Assembly: GCA_029721515.1 (NCBI GenBank)
Contig: CM056569.1
Location: forward strand, 12,688,507-12,752,506
Length of the DNA: 64,000 bases
Reading direction: 5' to 3'
From: Synanceia verrucosa
Taxonomy: Eukaryota; Chordata; Actinopteri; Perciformes; Synanceiidae
In this document: positions 13,401-27,269 of the stretch, piece by piece
Layout: every line of letters starts with the position of its first letter
How positions within the stretch are numbered: the first letter of the stretch is position 1
The notes under the pieces: generated by a model
What the model saw: only the letters and a program-made list of their open reading frames with translations
Databases searched by the model: none
What the model was told of the DNA's origin: nothing
Program-made: the position numbers and the translations under genes

Positions 13401-16400
13401 AATGCCTTATTATGGTATGTTGAATGCAATTATAGCATACTTTCGGTTTAAATGCTTTAAAAAAGCCAAATTACTGTATGTCAAAAAATAGCTCCTGATA
13501 AAAAAGTCATACTACAGTATGTCGAATAATTCAAAAAAGGTCAAAAAATTAAAATGTCTAAAAAGTAATAAAAATGCCTTATTATGGTATGTTGAATGCA
13601 ATTATAGCATAATTTCGGTTTAAACGCTTTAAAAAAGCCAAATTATTGGATGTCAAAAAATAGCTCCTGAAAAAAAAGTCATACTATAGTATGTCGAAAA
13701 AGTCAAAAAATGTCAAAAAATTAAAATTCATAAAAAGTACTACAAATGCCTTATTATGGTATGTTGAATGCATTTATAACATAATTTCTGTTTAAATGCT
13801 TTAAAAAGCCAAATTATTGGATGTCAAAAATAGCTCCTGAAAAAAGTCATACTATAGTATGTCGAAAAAGTCAAAAATGTCAAAATTAATATGTCTAAAC
13901 AGTGATAAAATGCCTTATTATAGTATGTTGAATGCATTTATAGCATAATTTCAGTTTAAATGCTTTCAAAAAGCCAAATTATTGTATGTCAAAAATAGCT
14001 CCTGAAAAAAAGTCATACTATAGTATGTCGAAAAAGTCAAAAATGTCAAAAATTAAAACGTCTAAAAAGTGATAAATATGCCTTATTATAGTATGTTGAA
14101 TGCATTTATAGCATAATTTCAGTTTAAATGCATTAAAACAGCCAAATTATTGGATGTCAAAAATAGCTCCTGAAAAAAGTCATACTATAGTATGTCGAAA
14201 AAGTCAAAAATGTCAAAAATTAAAAGGTCTAAAAATTGATAAAAATGCCTTATTGTGGTGTGCTGTTGAATGCATTTATAGCATAATTTCAGATTAAATG
14301 CTTTAAAAAGCCAAATTATTGGATGTCAAAAATAGCTCCTGAAAAAAAGTCATACTATAGTATGTCGAAAAAGTCAAAAAATTAAAGTCTAAAAAGTGAC
14401 AAAAATGCCTTATTGTGGTGTGCTGAATGCATTTATAGCATAATTTCAGTTTAAATGCTTTAAAAAAGCCAAATTATTGGATGTCAAAAAAATAGCTCTT
14501 GAAAAAAAAGTCATACTATAGTATGTCGAAAAAGTCAAAAAATGTCAAAAAATTAAAATGTCTAAAAATTGATAAAAATGCCTTATTGTGGTGTGCTGAA
14601 TGCATTTATAGCATAATTTCAGTTTAAATGCTTTTAAAAAGCCAAATTATTGGATGTCAAAAAAGTAGCTCTTGAAAAAAAAGTCATACTATAGTATGTC
14701 GAAAAAGTCAAAAAAGGTCAAAAAATTAAAACGTCTAAAAATTGATAAAAATACCTTATTGTGGTGTGCTGAATGCATTTGTAGCATAATTTCATTTTAA
14801 ATGCTTCAAAAAAGCCAAATTACTGGAATTCAAAAAATACCACCTGAAAAAAAAGTCATACTATAGTATGTCGAAAAATTAAAAAAATGTAAAAAAAAAT
14901 TAAAACCTCTAAAAAGTGATAAAAATGCCTAATGATGGTTTGTGGAATGCTATTATAGAATAATTTCGGTTTAAATGCTTTAAAAAAAGCCAAATTATTG
15001 GATGTCAAAAAATAGCTCCTGTAAAAAAAAAGTCATACTATAGTATGTCGAAAAATTCAAAAAATGTCAAAAAATTAAAACCTCTAAAAAGTGATAAAAA
15101 TGCCTAATGATGGTATGTTGAATGCAATTATAGCATAATTTCAGTTTAAATGCTTTAAAAAAGCAAAATCACCGTATGTCAAAAAAAAACCTCCTGAAAA
15201 AAAAGTCATACTATAGTATGTCGAAAAATTCAAAAAATGTCAAAAAATTAAAATGTCCAAAAAGTGATAAAATGCCTTATTGTGGTGTGCTGAATGCATT
15301 TATAGCATAATTTCAGTTTAAATGCTTTAAAAAAGCCAAATTATTGGATGTCAAAAATAGCTCCTGAAAAAGTCATACTATAGTATGTCGAAAAAGTCAA
15401 AAAATGTCAAAATTAAAATGTCTAAAAAGTGATAAAAATGCCTTATTATCGTATGTTGAATGCATTTATACCACAATTTCAGTTTAAATGCTTTAAAAAG
15501 CCAAATTATTTGGATGTCAAAAATAGCTCCTGAAAAAGTCATACTATAGTATGTCGAAAAAGTCAAAAAATGTCAAAAATTAAACTGTCTAAAAAGTGAT
15601 AAAATGCCTTATTATGGTATGTTGAATGCATTTATACCACAATTTCAGTTTAAATGCTTTAAAAAGCCAAATTATTTGGATGTCAAAATAGCTCCTGAAA
15701 AAAAGTCATACTATAGTATGTCGAAAAAGTCAAAAATGTCAAAAATTAAAATGTCTAAAAGTGATAAAAATGCCTTATTATGTGTTGAATGCATTTATAG
15801 CATAATTTCAGTTTAAATGCTTTAAAAAGCCAAATTATTGGATGTCAAAAAAATAGCTCCTGAAAAAGTCATACTATAGTATGTTGAAAAAGTCAAAAAA
15901 TGTCAAAAATAAACTGTCTAAAAAGTGATAAAAATGCCTTATTATGGTATGTTGAATGCATTTATAGCATAATTTCAGTTTAAATGCCTTTAAAAGCCAA
16001 ATTATTGGATGTCAAAAATAGCTCCTGAAAAAAAGTCATACTATAGTATGTCGAAAAAGTCAAAAAATGTCAAAAAATTGAAATGTCTAAAAGTGATAAA
16101 TATGCCTTATTACAGTATTTTGAATGCATTTATAGCATAATTTCGGTTTAAATGCTTTAAAAAGCCAAATTATTGGATGTCAAAAATAGCTCCTGAAAAA
16201 AGTCATACTATAGTATGTCGAAAAGTCAAAAAATGTCAAAAATTAAAACGTCTAAAAAGTGATAAAAATGCCTTATTATAGTATGTTGAATGCATTTATA
16301 GCATAATTTCAGTTTAAATGCTTTAAAAAGCCAAATTATTGGATGTCAAAAATAGCTCCTGAAAAAAAAGTCATACTATAGTATGTCGAAAAAGTCAAAA

Positions 16401-16712
16401 AATGTCAAAAACTTAAAATATCTAAAAAGTGATAAAAATGCCTTATCATGATATGTTGAATGCATCCAGAGCATAATGTCGGTTTAAATGCTTTAAAAAA
16501 GCCAAATTATTGGCTGTCAAAAAATGGCTCCTGAAAAAAAAGTCATACTATAGTATGTCGAAAAAGTCAAAAAATGTCAAAAAATTAAACTGTCTAAAAA
16601 GTGATAAAAATGCCTTATTGTGGTGTGCTGAATGCATTTATAGCATAATTTCAGTTTAAATGCTTTAAAAAAGCCAAATTATTGGATGTCAAAAAATAGC
16701 TCCTGAAAAAAA

Positions 16713-18120
16713 AGTCATACTATAGTATGTCGAAAATGTCAAAAAATGTCAAAAAATTAAAATGTCTAAAAAGTGATAAAATGCCTAATTATCATCTGTT
16801 GAATGCATTTATACCACAATTTCAGTTTAAATGCTTTAAAAAAGCCAAATTATTGGATGTCAAAAAATAGCTCTTGAAAAAAAAGTCATACTATAGTATG
16901 TCGAAAAAGTCAAAAAATGTCAAAAAATTAAACTGTCTAAAAAGTGATAAAAATGCCTTATTATGGTATGTTGAATGCATTTATACCACAATTTCAGTTA
17001 AAATACTTTAAAAAAGCCAAATTATTTGGATGTCCAAAAATAGCTCCTGAAAAAAAAGTCATACTATAGCATGTCGAAAAAGTCAAAAAATGTCAAAAAA
17101 TTAATCTGTCTAAAAAGTGATATAAATGCCTTATTATTTTCTGTTGAATGCATTTTTCCACAATTTCAGATTAAATGCTTTAAAAAAGCCAAATTATTGG
17201 ATGTCAAAAAAATAGCCCTTGAAAAAAAAGTCATACTATAGTATGTCGAAAAAGTCAAAAAATTAAAGTCTAAAAAGTGACAAAAATGCCTTATTGTGGT
17301 GTGCTGAATGCATTTATAGCATAATTTCAGTTTAAATGCTTTAAAAAAGCCAAATTATTGGATGTCAAAAAATAGCTCCTGAAAAAAAAGTCATACTATA
17401 GTATGTTGAAAAAGTCAAAAAATGTCAAAAAATAAACTGTCTAAAAAGTGATAAAAATGCCTTATTATCGTCTGTTGAATGCATTTATAGCATAATTTCG
17501 GTTTAAATGCATTAAAAAGCCAAATTATTGGATGTCAAAAAAATAGCTCTTGAAAAAAAAGTCATACTATAGTATGTCGAAAAAGTCAAAAAATGTCAAA
17601 AAATAAACTGTCTAAAAAGTGATAAAAATGCCTTATTATGGTATGTTGAATGCATTCATAGCATAATTTCAGTTTAAATGCCTTTAAAAAGCCAAATTAT
17701 TGGATGTCAAAAAATAGCTCCTGAAGAAAAAAGTCATACTATAGTATGTCGAAAAATTCAAAAAAAGTAAAAAAATTGAAATGTCTAAAAAGTGATAAAT
17801 ATGCCTTATTACAGTATTTTGTATGCATTTATAGCATAATTTCGGTTTAAATGCTTTAAAAAAGCCAAATTATTGGATGTCAAAAAATAGGTCTTGAAAA
17901 AAAGTCATACTATAGTATGTCGAAAAAGTCAAAAAAGGTCAAAAAATTAAAACGTCTAAAAAGTGATAAAAATGCCTTATTGTGGTATCCTGAATGCATT
18001 TATAGCATAATTTCAGTTTAAATGCTTTATAAAAGCCAAATTATTGGATGTCAAAAAATACCTCCTGAAAAAAAAGTCATACTATAGTATGTCGAAAAAG
18101 TCAAAAAATGTCAAAAACTT
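16713..18120 (+). repeat. Higher-order satellite block, copy 2
   Basis: Partner of the block at 660-2075 at an offset of about 16,053 bp. It carries the same order of variant monomers: CCTAATTATCATCTG at 16,784, CATACTATAGCATG at 17,060, the shortened monomer near 17,258, GTATTTTGTATGCATT near 17,815 and TATCCTGAATGC near 17,987. The two copies part ways just after 2070 and 18,115, where copy 2 continues into a TTATCATGATATG monomer that also occurs at about 16,444, 19,828 and 26,815. Confidence 0.8.
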
Positions 18121-21100
18121 AAAATATCTAAAAAGTGATAAAAATGCCTTATCATGATATGTTGAATGCATCCAGAGCATAATGTCGGTTTAAATGCTTT
18201 AAAAAAGCCAAATTATTGGCTGTCAAAAAATAGCTCCTGAAAAAAAAGTCATACTATAGTATGTCGAAAAAGTCAAAAAATGTCAAAAAATTAAACTGTC
18301 TAAAAAGTGATAAAAATGCCTTATTGTGGTGTGCTGAATGCATTTATAGCATAATTTCAGTTTAAATGCTTTAAAAAAGCCAAATTATTGGATGTCAAAA
18401 AATAGCTCCTGAAAAAAAAGTCATACTATAGTATGTCGAAAATGTCAAAAAATGTCAAAAAATTAAAATGTCTAAAAAGTGATAAAATGCCTAATTATCA
18501 TCTGTTGAATGCATTTATAGCATAATTTCAGTTTAAATGCTTTATAAAAGCCAAATTATTGGATGTCAAAAAAGTAGCTCTTGAAAAAAAGTCATACTAT
18601 AGTATGTCGAAAAAGTCAAAAAATGTCAAAAAATTAAACTGTCTAAAAAGTGATAAAAATGCCTTATTATGGTATGTTGAATGCATTTATACCACAATTT
18701 CAGTTTAAATACTTTAAAAAGCCAAATTATTTGGATGTCCAAAATAGCTCCTGAAAAAAGTCATACTATAGCATGTCGAAAAAGTCAAAATGTCAAAAAT
18801 TAATATGTCTAAAAAGTGATAGAAATGCCTTATTATTGTCTGTTGAATGCATTTATAGCACAATTTCAGATTAAATGCTTTAAAAAGCCAAATTATTGGA
18901 TGTCAAAAAAATAGCCCTTGAAAAAAAGTCATACTATAGTATGTCGAAAAAGTCAAAAATTAAAGTCTAAAAAGTGATAAAAATGCCTTATTGTGGTGTG
19001 CTGAATGCATTTATAGCATAATTTCAGTTTAAATGCTTTAAAAAGCCAAATTATTGGATGTCAAAAATAGCTCCTGAAAAAAAGTCATACTATAGTATGT
19101 CGAAAAAGTCAAAAATGTCAAAAATTAAAATGTCTAAAAAGTGATAAAAATGCCTTATTATCGTATGTTGAATGCATTTATAGCATAATTTCAGTTTAAA
19201 TGCATTAAAAAGCCAAATTATTGGATGTCAAAAAATAGCTCTTGAAAAAAGTCATACTATAGTATGTCGAAAAAGTCAAAAATGTCAAAAAATTAAACTG
19301 TCTAAAAAGTGATAAAAATGCCTTATTATGGTATGTTGAATGCATTTATAGCATAATTTCAGTTTAAATGCTTTAAAAAGCCAAATTATTGGATGTCAAA
19401 AATAGCTCCTGAAAAAAAGTCATACTATAGTATGTCGAAAAATTCAAAAAAATGTCAAAAATTGAAATGTCTAAAAGTGATAAATATGCCTTATTACAGT
19501 ATTTTGAATGCATTTATAGCATAATTTCAGTTTAAATGCTTTTAAAAAGCCAAATTATAGGATGTCAAAAAAGTAGCTCTTGAAAAAAAGTCATACTATA
19601 GTATGTCGAAAAAGTCAAAAAAGGTCAAAAAATTAAAACGTCTAAAAAGTGATAAAAATGCCTTATTGTGGTCTATTGAATGCATTTATACCACAATTTC
19701 AGTTTAAATGCTTTAAAAGCCAAATTATTGGATGTCAAAAATAGCTCCTGAAAAAAGTCATACTATAGTATGTCGAAAAAGTCAAAAATGTCAAAACTTA
19801 AAATGTCTAAAAAGTGATAAAAATGCCTTATCATGATATGTTGAATGCATCCAGAGCATAATGTCGGTTTAAATGCTTTAAAAAAGCCAAATTATTGGCT
19901 GTCAAAAAATAGCTCCTGAAAAAAAAGTCATACTATAGTATGTCGAAAAAGTCAAAAAATGTCAAAAAATTAAACTGTCTAAAAAGTGATCAAAATGCCT
20001 TATTGTGGTGTGCTGAATGCATTTATAGCATAATTTCAGTTTAAATACTTTATAAAAGCCAAATTATTGGATGTCAAAAAAATAGCTCTTGAAAAAACGT
20101 CATACTATAGTATGTCGAAAAAGTCAAAAAATGTCAAAAAATTAATATGTCTAAACAGTGATAAAAATGCCTTATTATCGTCTGTTGAATGCATTTATAG
20201 CATAATTTCAGTTTAAATGCTTTAAAAAAGTCAAATTATTGGATGTCAAACAATAGCTCTTGAAAAAAAAGTCATACTATAGTATGTCGAAAATGTCAAA
20301 AAATGTCAAAAACTTAAAACGTCTAAAAAGTGCTGAATATGCCTTATTATAGTATGTTGAATGCATTTATACCACAATTACAGTTTAAATGTTTTAAAAA
20401 AGTCAAATTATTGGATGTCAAAAAATAGCTCTTGAAAAAAAAGTCATACTAATGTATGTCGAAAAATTCAAAAAATGTCAAAAAATTAATATGTCTAAAA
20501 ATTGATAAAAATGCCTTATTGTGGTGTGCTGAATGCATTTATAGCATAATTTCAGTTTAAATGCTTTTAAAAAGCCAAATTATTGGATGTCAAAAAAATA
20601 GCTCTTGAAAAAAAAGTCATACTATAGTATGTCGAAAAAGTCAAAAAATGTCAAAAAATTAAACTGTCTAAAAATTGATAAAAATGCCTTGTTATCGTCT
20701 GTTGAATGCATTTATAGCATAATTTCAGTTTAAATGCTTTTAAAAAGCCAAATTATTGGATGTCAAAAAAGTAGCTCTTGAAAAAAAAGTCATACTATAG
20801 TATGTCGAAAATGTCAAAAAATGTCAAAAAATTAAAATGTCTAAAAAGTGATAAAAATGCCTAATTATCATCTGTTGAATGCATTTATACCACAATTTCA
20901 GATTAAATGCTTTAAAAAAGCCAAATTATTGGATGTCAAAAAATAGCTCTTGAAAAAAAAGTCATACTATAGTATGTCGAAAAAGTCAAAAAATGTCAAA
21001 AAATTAAACTGTCTAAAAAGTGATAAAAATGCCTTATTATGGTATGTTGAATGCATTTATACCACAATTTCAGTTAAAATACTTTAAAAAAGCCAAATTA

Positions 21101-22979
21101 TTTGGATGTCCAAAAATAGCTCCTGAAAAAAAAGTCATACTATAGCATGTCGAAAAAGTCAAAAAATGTCAAAAAATTAATATGTCTAAAAAGTGATAGA
21201 AATGCCTTATTATTGTCTGTTGAATGCATTTTTCCACAATTTCAGATTAAATGCTTTAAAAAGCCAAATTATTGGATGTCAAAAAATAGCTCTTGAAAAA
21301 GTCATACTATAGTATGTCGAAAAAGTCAAAAATTAAAGTCTAAAAAGTGACAAAAATGCCTTATTGTGGTGTGCTGAATGCATTTATAGCATAATTTCAG
21401 TTTAAATGCTTTAAAAAGCCAAATTATTGGATGTCAAAAATAGCTCCTGAAAAAAGTCATACTATAGTATGTCGAAAAAGTGAAAATGTCAAAAATTAAA
21501 ATGTCTAAAAAGTGATAAATATGCCTTATTATAGTATGTTGAATGCATTTATACCACAATTTCAGTTTAAATGCTTTAAAAAGCCAAATTATTGGATGTC
21601 AAAAATAGCTCTTGAAAAAGTCATACTATAGTATGTCGAAAAAATTCAAAAATGTCAAAAATTAAAGTCTAAAAAGTGATAAAAATGCCTTATTGTGGTG
21701 TGCTGAATGCATTTATAGCATAATTTCAGTTTAAATGCTTTAAAAAGCCAAATTATTGGATGTCAAAAAATAGCTCTTGAAAAAGTCATACTATAGTATG
21801 TCGAAAAAGTCAAAAATGTCAAAAATAAACTGTCTAAAAGTGATAAAAATGCCTTATTATGGTATGTGGAATGCATTTATAGCATAATTTCAGTTTAAAT
21901 GCTTTTAAAAAGCCAAATTATTGGATGTCAAAAATAGCTCCTGAAGAAAAAAGTCATACTATAGTATGTCGAAAAAGTCAAAAATGTCAAAAAATTGAAA
22001 TGTCTAAAAAGTGATAAATATGTCTTATTACAGTATTTTGAATGCATTTATAGCATAATTTCAGTTTAAATGCTTTTAAAAAGCCAAATTATAGGATGTC
22101 AAAAAAGTAGCTCTTGAAAAAAAGTCATACTATAGTATGTCGAAAAAGTCAAAAAAGGTCAAAAAATTAAAACGTCTAAAAAGTGATAAAAATGCCTTAT
22201 TGTGGTATGCTGAATGCATTTATACCACAATTTCAGTTTAAATGCTTTAAAAAAGCCAAATTATTGAATGTCAAAAAATAGCTCCTGGAAAAAAAAGTCA
22301 TACTATAGTATGTCGAAAAAGTCAAAAAAGGTCAAAAAATTAAAACGTCTAAAAAGTGCTAAACATGCCGTATTATAGTATGGTGAATGCATTTATGGCA
22401 TAATTTTGGTTTAAATGCATTAAAACAGCCAAATTATTGGATGTCAAAAAATACCTCCTGAAAACAAGTCATACTATAGTATGTCGAAAAAGTCCAAAAA
22501 TGTCAAAAAATTAAAATGTCTAAAAAGTGATAAAAATGCCTTATTGTGGTGTGCTGAATGCATTTATAGCATAATTTCAGTTTAAATGCTTTGAAAAAGC
22601 CATATTATTGGATGTCAAAAAATAGCTCTTGAAAAAAAAGTCACACTATAGTATGTCGAAAAAGTCAAAAAATTTCAAAAAATTAATGTGTCTAAAAAGT
22701 GATAAAAATGCTTTATTATCGTCTGTTGAATGCATTTGTAGCATAATTTCATTTTAAATGCTTCAAAAAAGCTAAATTATTGGATGTCAAAAAAATAGCT
22801 CTTGAAAAAAAAGTCATACTATAGTATGTCGAAAATGTCAAAAAATGTCAAAAAATTAAAATGTCTAAAAAGTGATAAAAATGCCTAATTATCATCTGTT
22901 GAATGCATTTATACCACAATTTCAGATTAAATGCTTTAAAAAAGCCAAATTATTGTATGTCAAAATATAGCTCTTGAAA

Positions 22980-24960
22980 AAAAAGTCATACTATAGTATG
23001 TCGAAAAAGTCAAAAAATGTCAAAAAATTAAACTGTCTAAAAAGTGATAAAAATGCCTTATTATGGTATGTTGAATGCATTTATACCACAATTTCAGTTA
23101 AAATACTTTAAAAAAGCCAAATTATTTGGATGTCCAAAAATAGCTCCTGAAAAAAAAGTCATACTATAGCATGTCGAAAAAGTCAAAAATGTCAAAAATT
23201 AATATGTCTAAAAAGTGATAGAAATGCCTTATTATTGTCTGTTGAATGCATTTTTCCACAATTTCAGATTAAATGCTTTAAAAAAGCCAAATTATTGGAT
23301 GTCAAAAAAATAGCCCTTGAAAAAAAAGTCATACTATAGTATGTCGAAAAAGTCAAAAAATTAAAGTCTAAAAAGTGACAAAAATGCCTTATTGTGGTGT
23401 GCTGAATGCATTTATAGCATAATTTCAGTTTAAATGCTTTAAAAAAGCCAAATTATTGGATGTCAAAAAATAGCTCCTGAAAAAAAAGTCATACTATAGT
23501 ATGTCGAAAAAGTCAAAAAATGTCAAAAAATTAAAATGTCTAAAAAGTGATAAAAATGCCTTATTATCGTCTGTTGAATGCATTTATAGCATAATTTCGG
23601 TTTAAATGCATTAAAAAGCCAAATTATTGGATGTCAAAAAAATAGCTCTTGAAAAAAAAGTCATACTATAGTATGTCGAAAAAGTCAAAAAATGTCAAAA
23701 AATAAACTGTCTAAAAAGTGATAAAAATGCCTTATTATGGTATGTGGAATGCATTCATAGCATAATTTCAGTTTAAATGCCTTTAAAAAGCCAAATTATT
23801 GAATGTCAAAAAATAGCTCTCGAAGAAAAAAGTCATACTATAGTATGTCGAAAAATTCAAAAAAAATAAAAAAATTGAAATGTCTAAAAAATGATAAGTA
23901 TGCCTTATTACAGTATTTTGTATGCATTTATAGCATAATTTCGGTTTAAATGCTTTAAAAAAGCCAAATTATTGGATGTCAAAAAATAGCTCTTGAAAAA
24001 AAAGTCATACTATAGTATGTCGAAAAAGTCAAAAAATGTCAAAAAATTAAACTGTCTAAAAAGTGATAAAAATGCCTTATTATGGTATGTTGAATGCATT
24101 TATACCACAATTTCAGTTAAAATACTTTAAAAAAGCCAAATTATTTGGATGTCCAAAAATAGCTCCTGAAAAAAAAGTCATACTATAGCATGTCGAAAAA
24201 GTCAAAAAATGTCAAAAAATTAATATGTCTAAAAAGTGATAGAAATGCCTTATTATTGTCTGTTGAATGCATTTTTCCACAATTTCAGATTAAATGCTTT
24301 AAAAAAGCCAAATTATTGGATGTCAAAAAAATAGCCCTTGAAAAAAAAGTCATACTATAGTATGTCGAAAAAGTCAAAAAATTAAAGTCTAAAAAGTGAC
24401 AAAAATGCCTTATTGTGGTGTGCTGAATGCATTTATAGCATAATTTCAGTTTAAATGCTTTAAAAAAGCCAAATTATTGGATGTCAAAAAATAGCTCCTG
24501 AAAAAAAAGTCATACTATAGTATGTCGAAAAAGTAAAAAAATGTAAAAAAATTAAAATGTCTAAAAAGTGATAAAAATGCCTTATTATCGTCTGTTGAAT
24601 GCATTTATAGCATAATCTCGGTTTAAATGCATTAAAAAGCCAAATTATTGGATGTCAAAAAAATAGCTCTTGAAAAAAAAGTCATACTATAGTATGTCGA
24701 AAAAGTCAAAAAATGTCAAAAAATAAACTGTCTAAAAAGTGATAAAAATGCCTTATTATGGTATGTGGAATGCATTCATAGCATAATTTCAGTTTAAATG
24801 CCTTTAAAAAGCCAAATTATTGGTTGTAATTAAATTGCTACTGAAGTAAAAAGTCATACTATAGTATGTCGAAAAATTCAAAAAAAATAAAAATATTGAA
24901 TTGTCTAAAAAGTGATAAATATGCCTTATTACAGTATTTTGTATGCATTTATAGTATAAT
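22980..24960 (+). repeat. Tandem duplication of a six-monomer satellite block (~1,019 bp period)
   Basis: The broken palindrome CATACTATAGCATG occurs at 23,160 and 24,179. It is followed in both copies by the same monomer order: GTGATAGAAATGCC, a CATTTTTCCAC monomer, GCCCTTGAAAA, AAATTAAAGTCT with GTGACAAAAATGCC, TTATCGTC and GTATGTGGAATGCATTC. The 1,019-bp spacing is about six monomers. This is the clearest local higher-order unit in the array. Confidence 0.75.
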
Positions 24961-27269
24961 TTTTGTTAAAATGCCTTAAAAAAGCCAAATTGTTGAGTGT
25001 CAAAAAATACCTCCTGAAAAAAAAAGTCATACTATAGTATGTCGAAAAATTCAAAAAATGTCAAAAAATTAAAATGTCCAAAAAGTAGTAAAAATGCCTT
25101 ATTATGGTATGTAGAATGCAATGATAACATAATTTCTGTTTAAATACTTTGAAAAAGCAAAATTACTGAAATTAAAAAAAATAGCTCCTGAAAAAAAAAG
25201 TCATACTATAGTATGTTGAAAAAGTCAAAAAATGTCAAAAAATTAAAATGCCTAAAAAGTGATAAAAATGCCTTATTATGTCTGTTGAATGCATTTTTCC
25301 AGACATAATTTCAGATTAAATGCTTTAAAAAAGCCAAATTATTGGATGTCAAAAAATAGCCCTTGAAAAAAAGTCATACTATAGTATGTCGAAAAAGGTC
25401 AAAAAATTAAAATGTTTAAAAAGTGATAAAAATGCCTTAGTATGGTATGTTGAATCCAATTATAGCATAATTTCGTTTTAAATGCTTTGAAAAAAGCCAA
25501 ATTACTGTATGTCAAAAAATACCTCCTGAAAAAAAAGTCATACTATAGTATGTCGAAAAAGTCAAAAAATGTCAAGAAATTAAAATGCCTAAAAAGTGAT
25601 AAAAATGCCTTATTATGGTATGTAGAATGCATTTATAGCATAATTTCGGTTTAAATGCTTTAAAAAAAGCCAAATTACTGTATGTCAAAAAATAGCTCCT
25701 GAAAAAAAAAGTCATACTATAGTATGTCGAAAAAGTCAAAAAATGTCAAAAAAATTAAACTGTCTAAAAAGCGATAAAAATGCCTTATTATGGTGTGTAG
25801 AATGCATTCATAGCATAATTTCTGTTTAAATGCTTTAAAAAAAGCCAAATTATTGTATGTCAAAAAATAGCTCCTGAAAAAAAAAGTCATACTATAGTAT
25901 GTCGAAAAATTTAAAAAAAAGTCAAAAAATTAAAATGCATAAAAAGTGATGAAAATGCCTTATTATGGTATGTGGAATGCAATTATACCACAATTTCAGT
26001 TAAAATACTTTAAAAAGCCAAATTATTTGGATGTCCAAAAATAGCTCCTGAAAAAAGTCATACTATAACATGTCGAAAAAGTCAAAAATGTCAAAAATTA
26101 ATATGTCTAAAAAGTGATAAAAATGCCTTATTATTGTCTGTTGAATGCATTTTTCCACAATTTCAGATTAAATGCTTTTAAAAAGCCAAATTATTGGATG
26201 TCAAAAAAATACCTCCTGAAAAAAAGTCATACTATAGTATGTCGAAAAAGTCAAAAAGGTCAAAAAATTAAAGTCTAAAAAGTGACAAAATGCCTTATTG
26301 TGGTGTGTTGAATGCATTTATAGCATAATTTCGGTTTAAATGCTTTAAAAAAGCCAAATTATTGGATGTCAAAAAAATAGCTCTTGAAAAAAAAAGTCAT
26401 ACTATTGTATGTCGAAAAAGTCAAAAATTGTCAAAAAATTAAAATGTCTAAAAAGTGATAAAAATGCCTTATTATCGTCTGTTGAATGCATTTATAGCAT
26501 AATTTCGGTTTAAATGCATTAAAAAGCCAAATTATTGGATGTCAAAAAATAGCTCCTGAAGAAAAAAGTCATACTATAGTATGTCGAAAAATTCAAAAAA
26601 AGTAAAAAAATTGAAATGTCTAAAAAGTGATAAATATGCCTTATTACAGTATTTTGTATGCATTTATAGCATAATTTCGGTTTAAATGCTTTAAAAAAGC
26701 CAAATTATTGGATGTCAAAAAACAGGTCTTGAAAAAAAGTCATACTATAGTATGTCGAAAAAGTCAAAAAAGGTCAAAAACTTAAAATGTCTAAAAAGTG
26801 ATAAAAATGCCTTATCATGATATGTTGAATGCATCCAGAGCATAATGTCGGTTTAAATGCTTTAAAAAAGCCAAATTATTGGCTGTCAAAAAATAGCTCC
26901 TGAAAAAAAGTCATACTATAGTATGTTGAAAAAGTCAGAAAATGTCAAAAAATTAAAATGTCTAAAAAGTGATAAAGATCCCTTTTTGTGGTGTGCTGAA
27001 TGCATTTACAGCATAATTTCATTTCAAATGGTTTTAAAAAGCCAAATTATTGGATGTCAAAAAAATAGTTCCTGAAAAAAAAGTCATACTATAGTATGTC
27101 GAAAAAGTCAAAAAATGTCAAAAAATTAATACGTCTAAACAGTGATAAAAATGCCTTATTATGGTATGTTGAATGGATTTATAGCATAATTTTGTGTTAA
27201 ATGCTTTAAAAAAGCCAAATTATTGGAGGTCAAAAAATAGCTCCTGAAAAAAAAAGTCATAGCAATTTA

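Noticed and set aside
2955..15816. Open frames of 60-88 codons inside the satellite
   Set aside because: They follow the repeat, occur on both strands, are dominated by Lys/Phe/Tyr from A/T runs, and break with each one-base change in A-run length.
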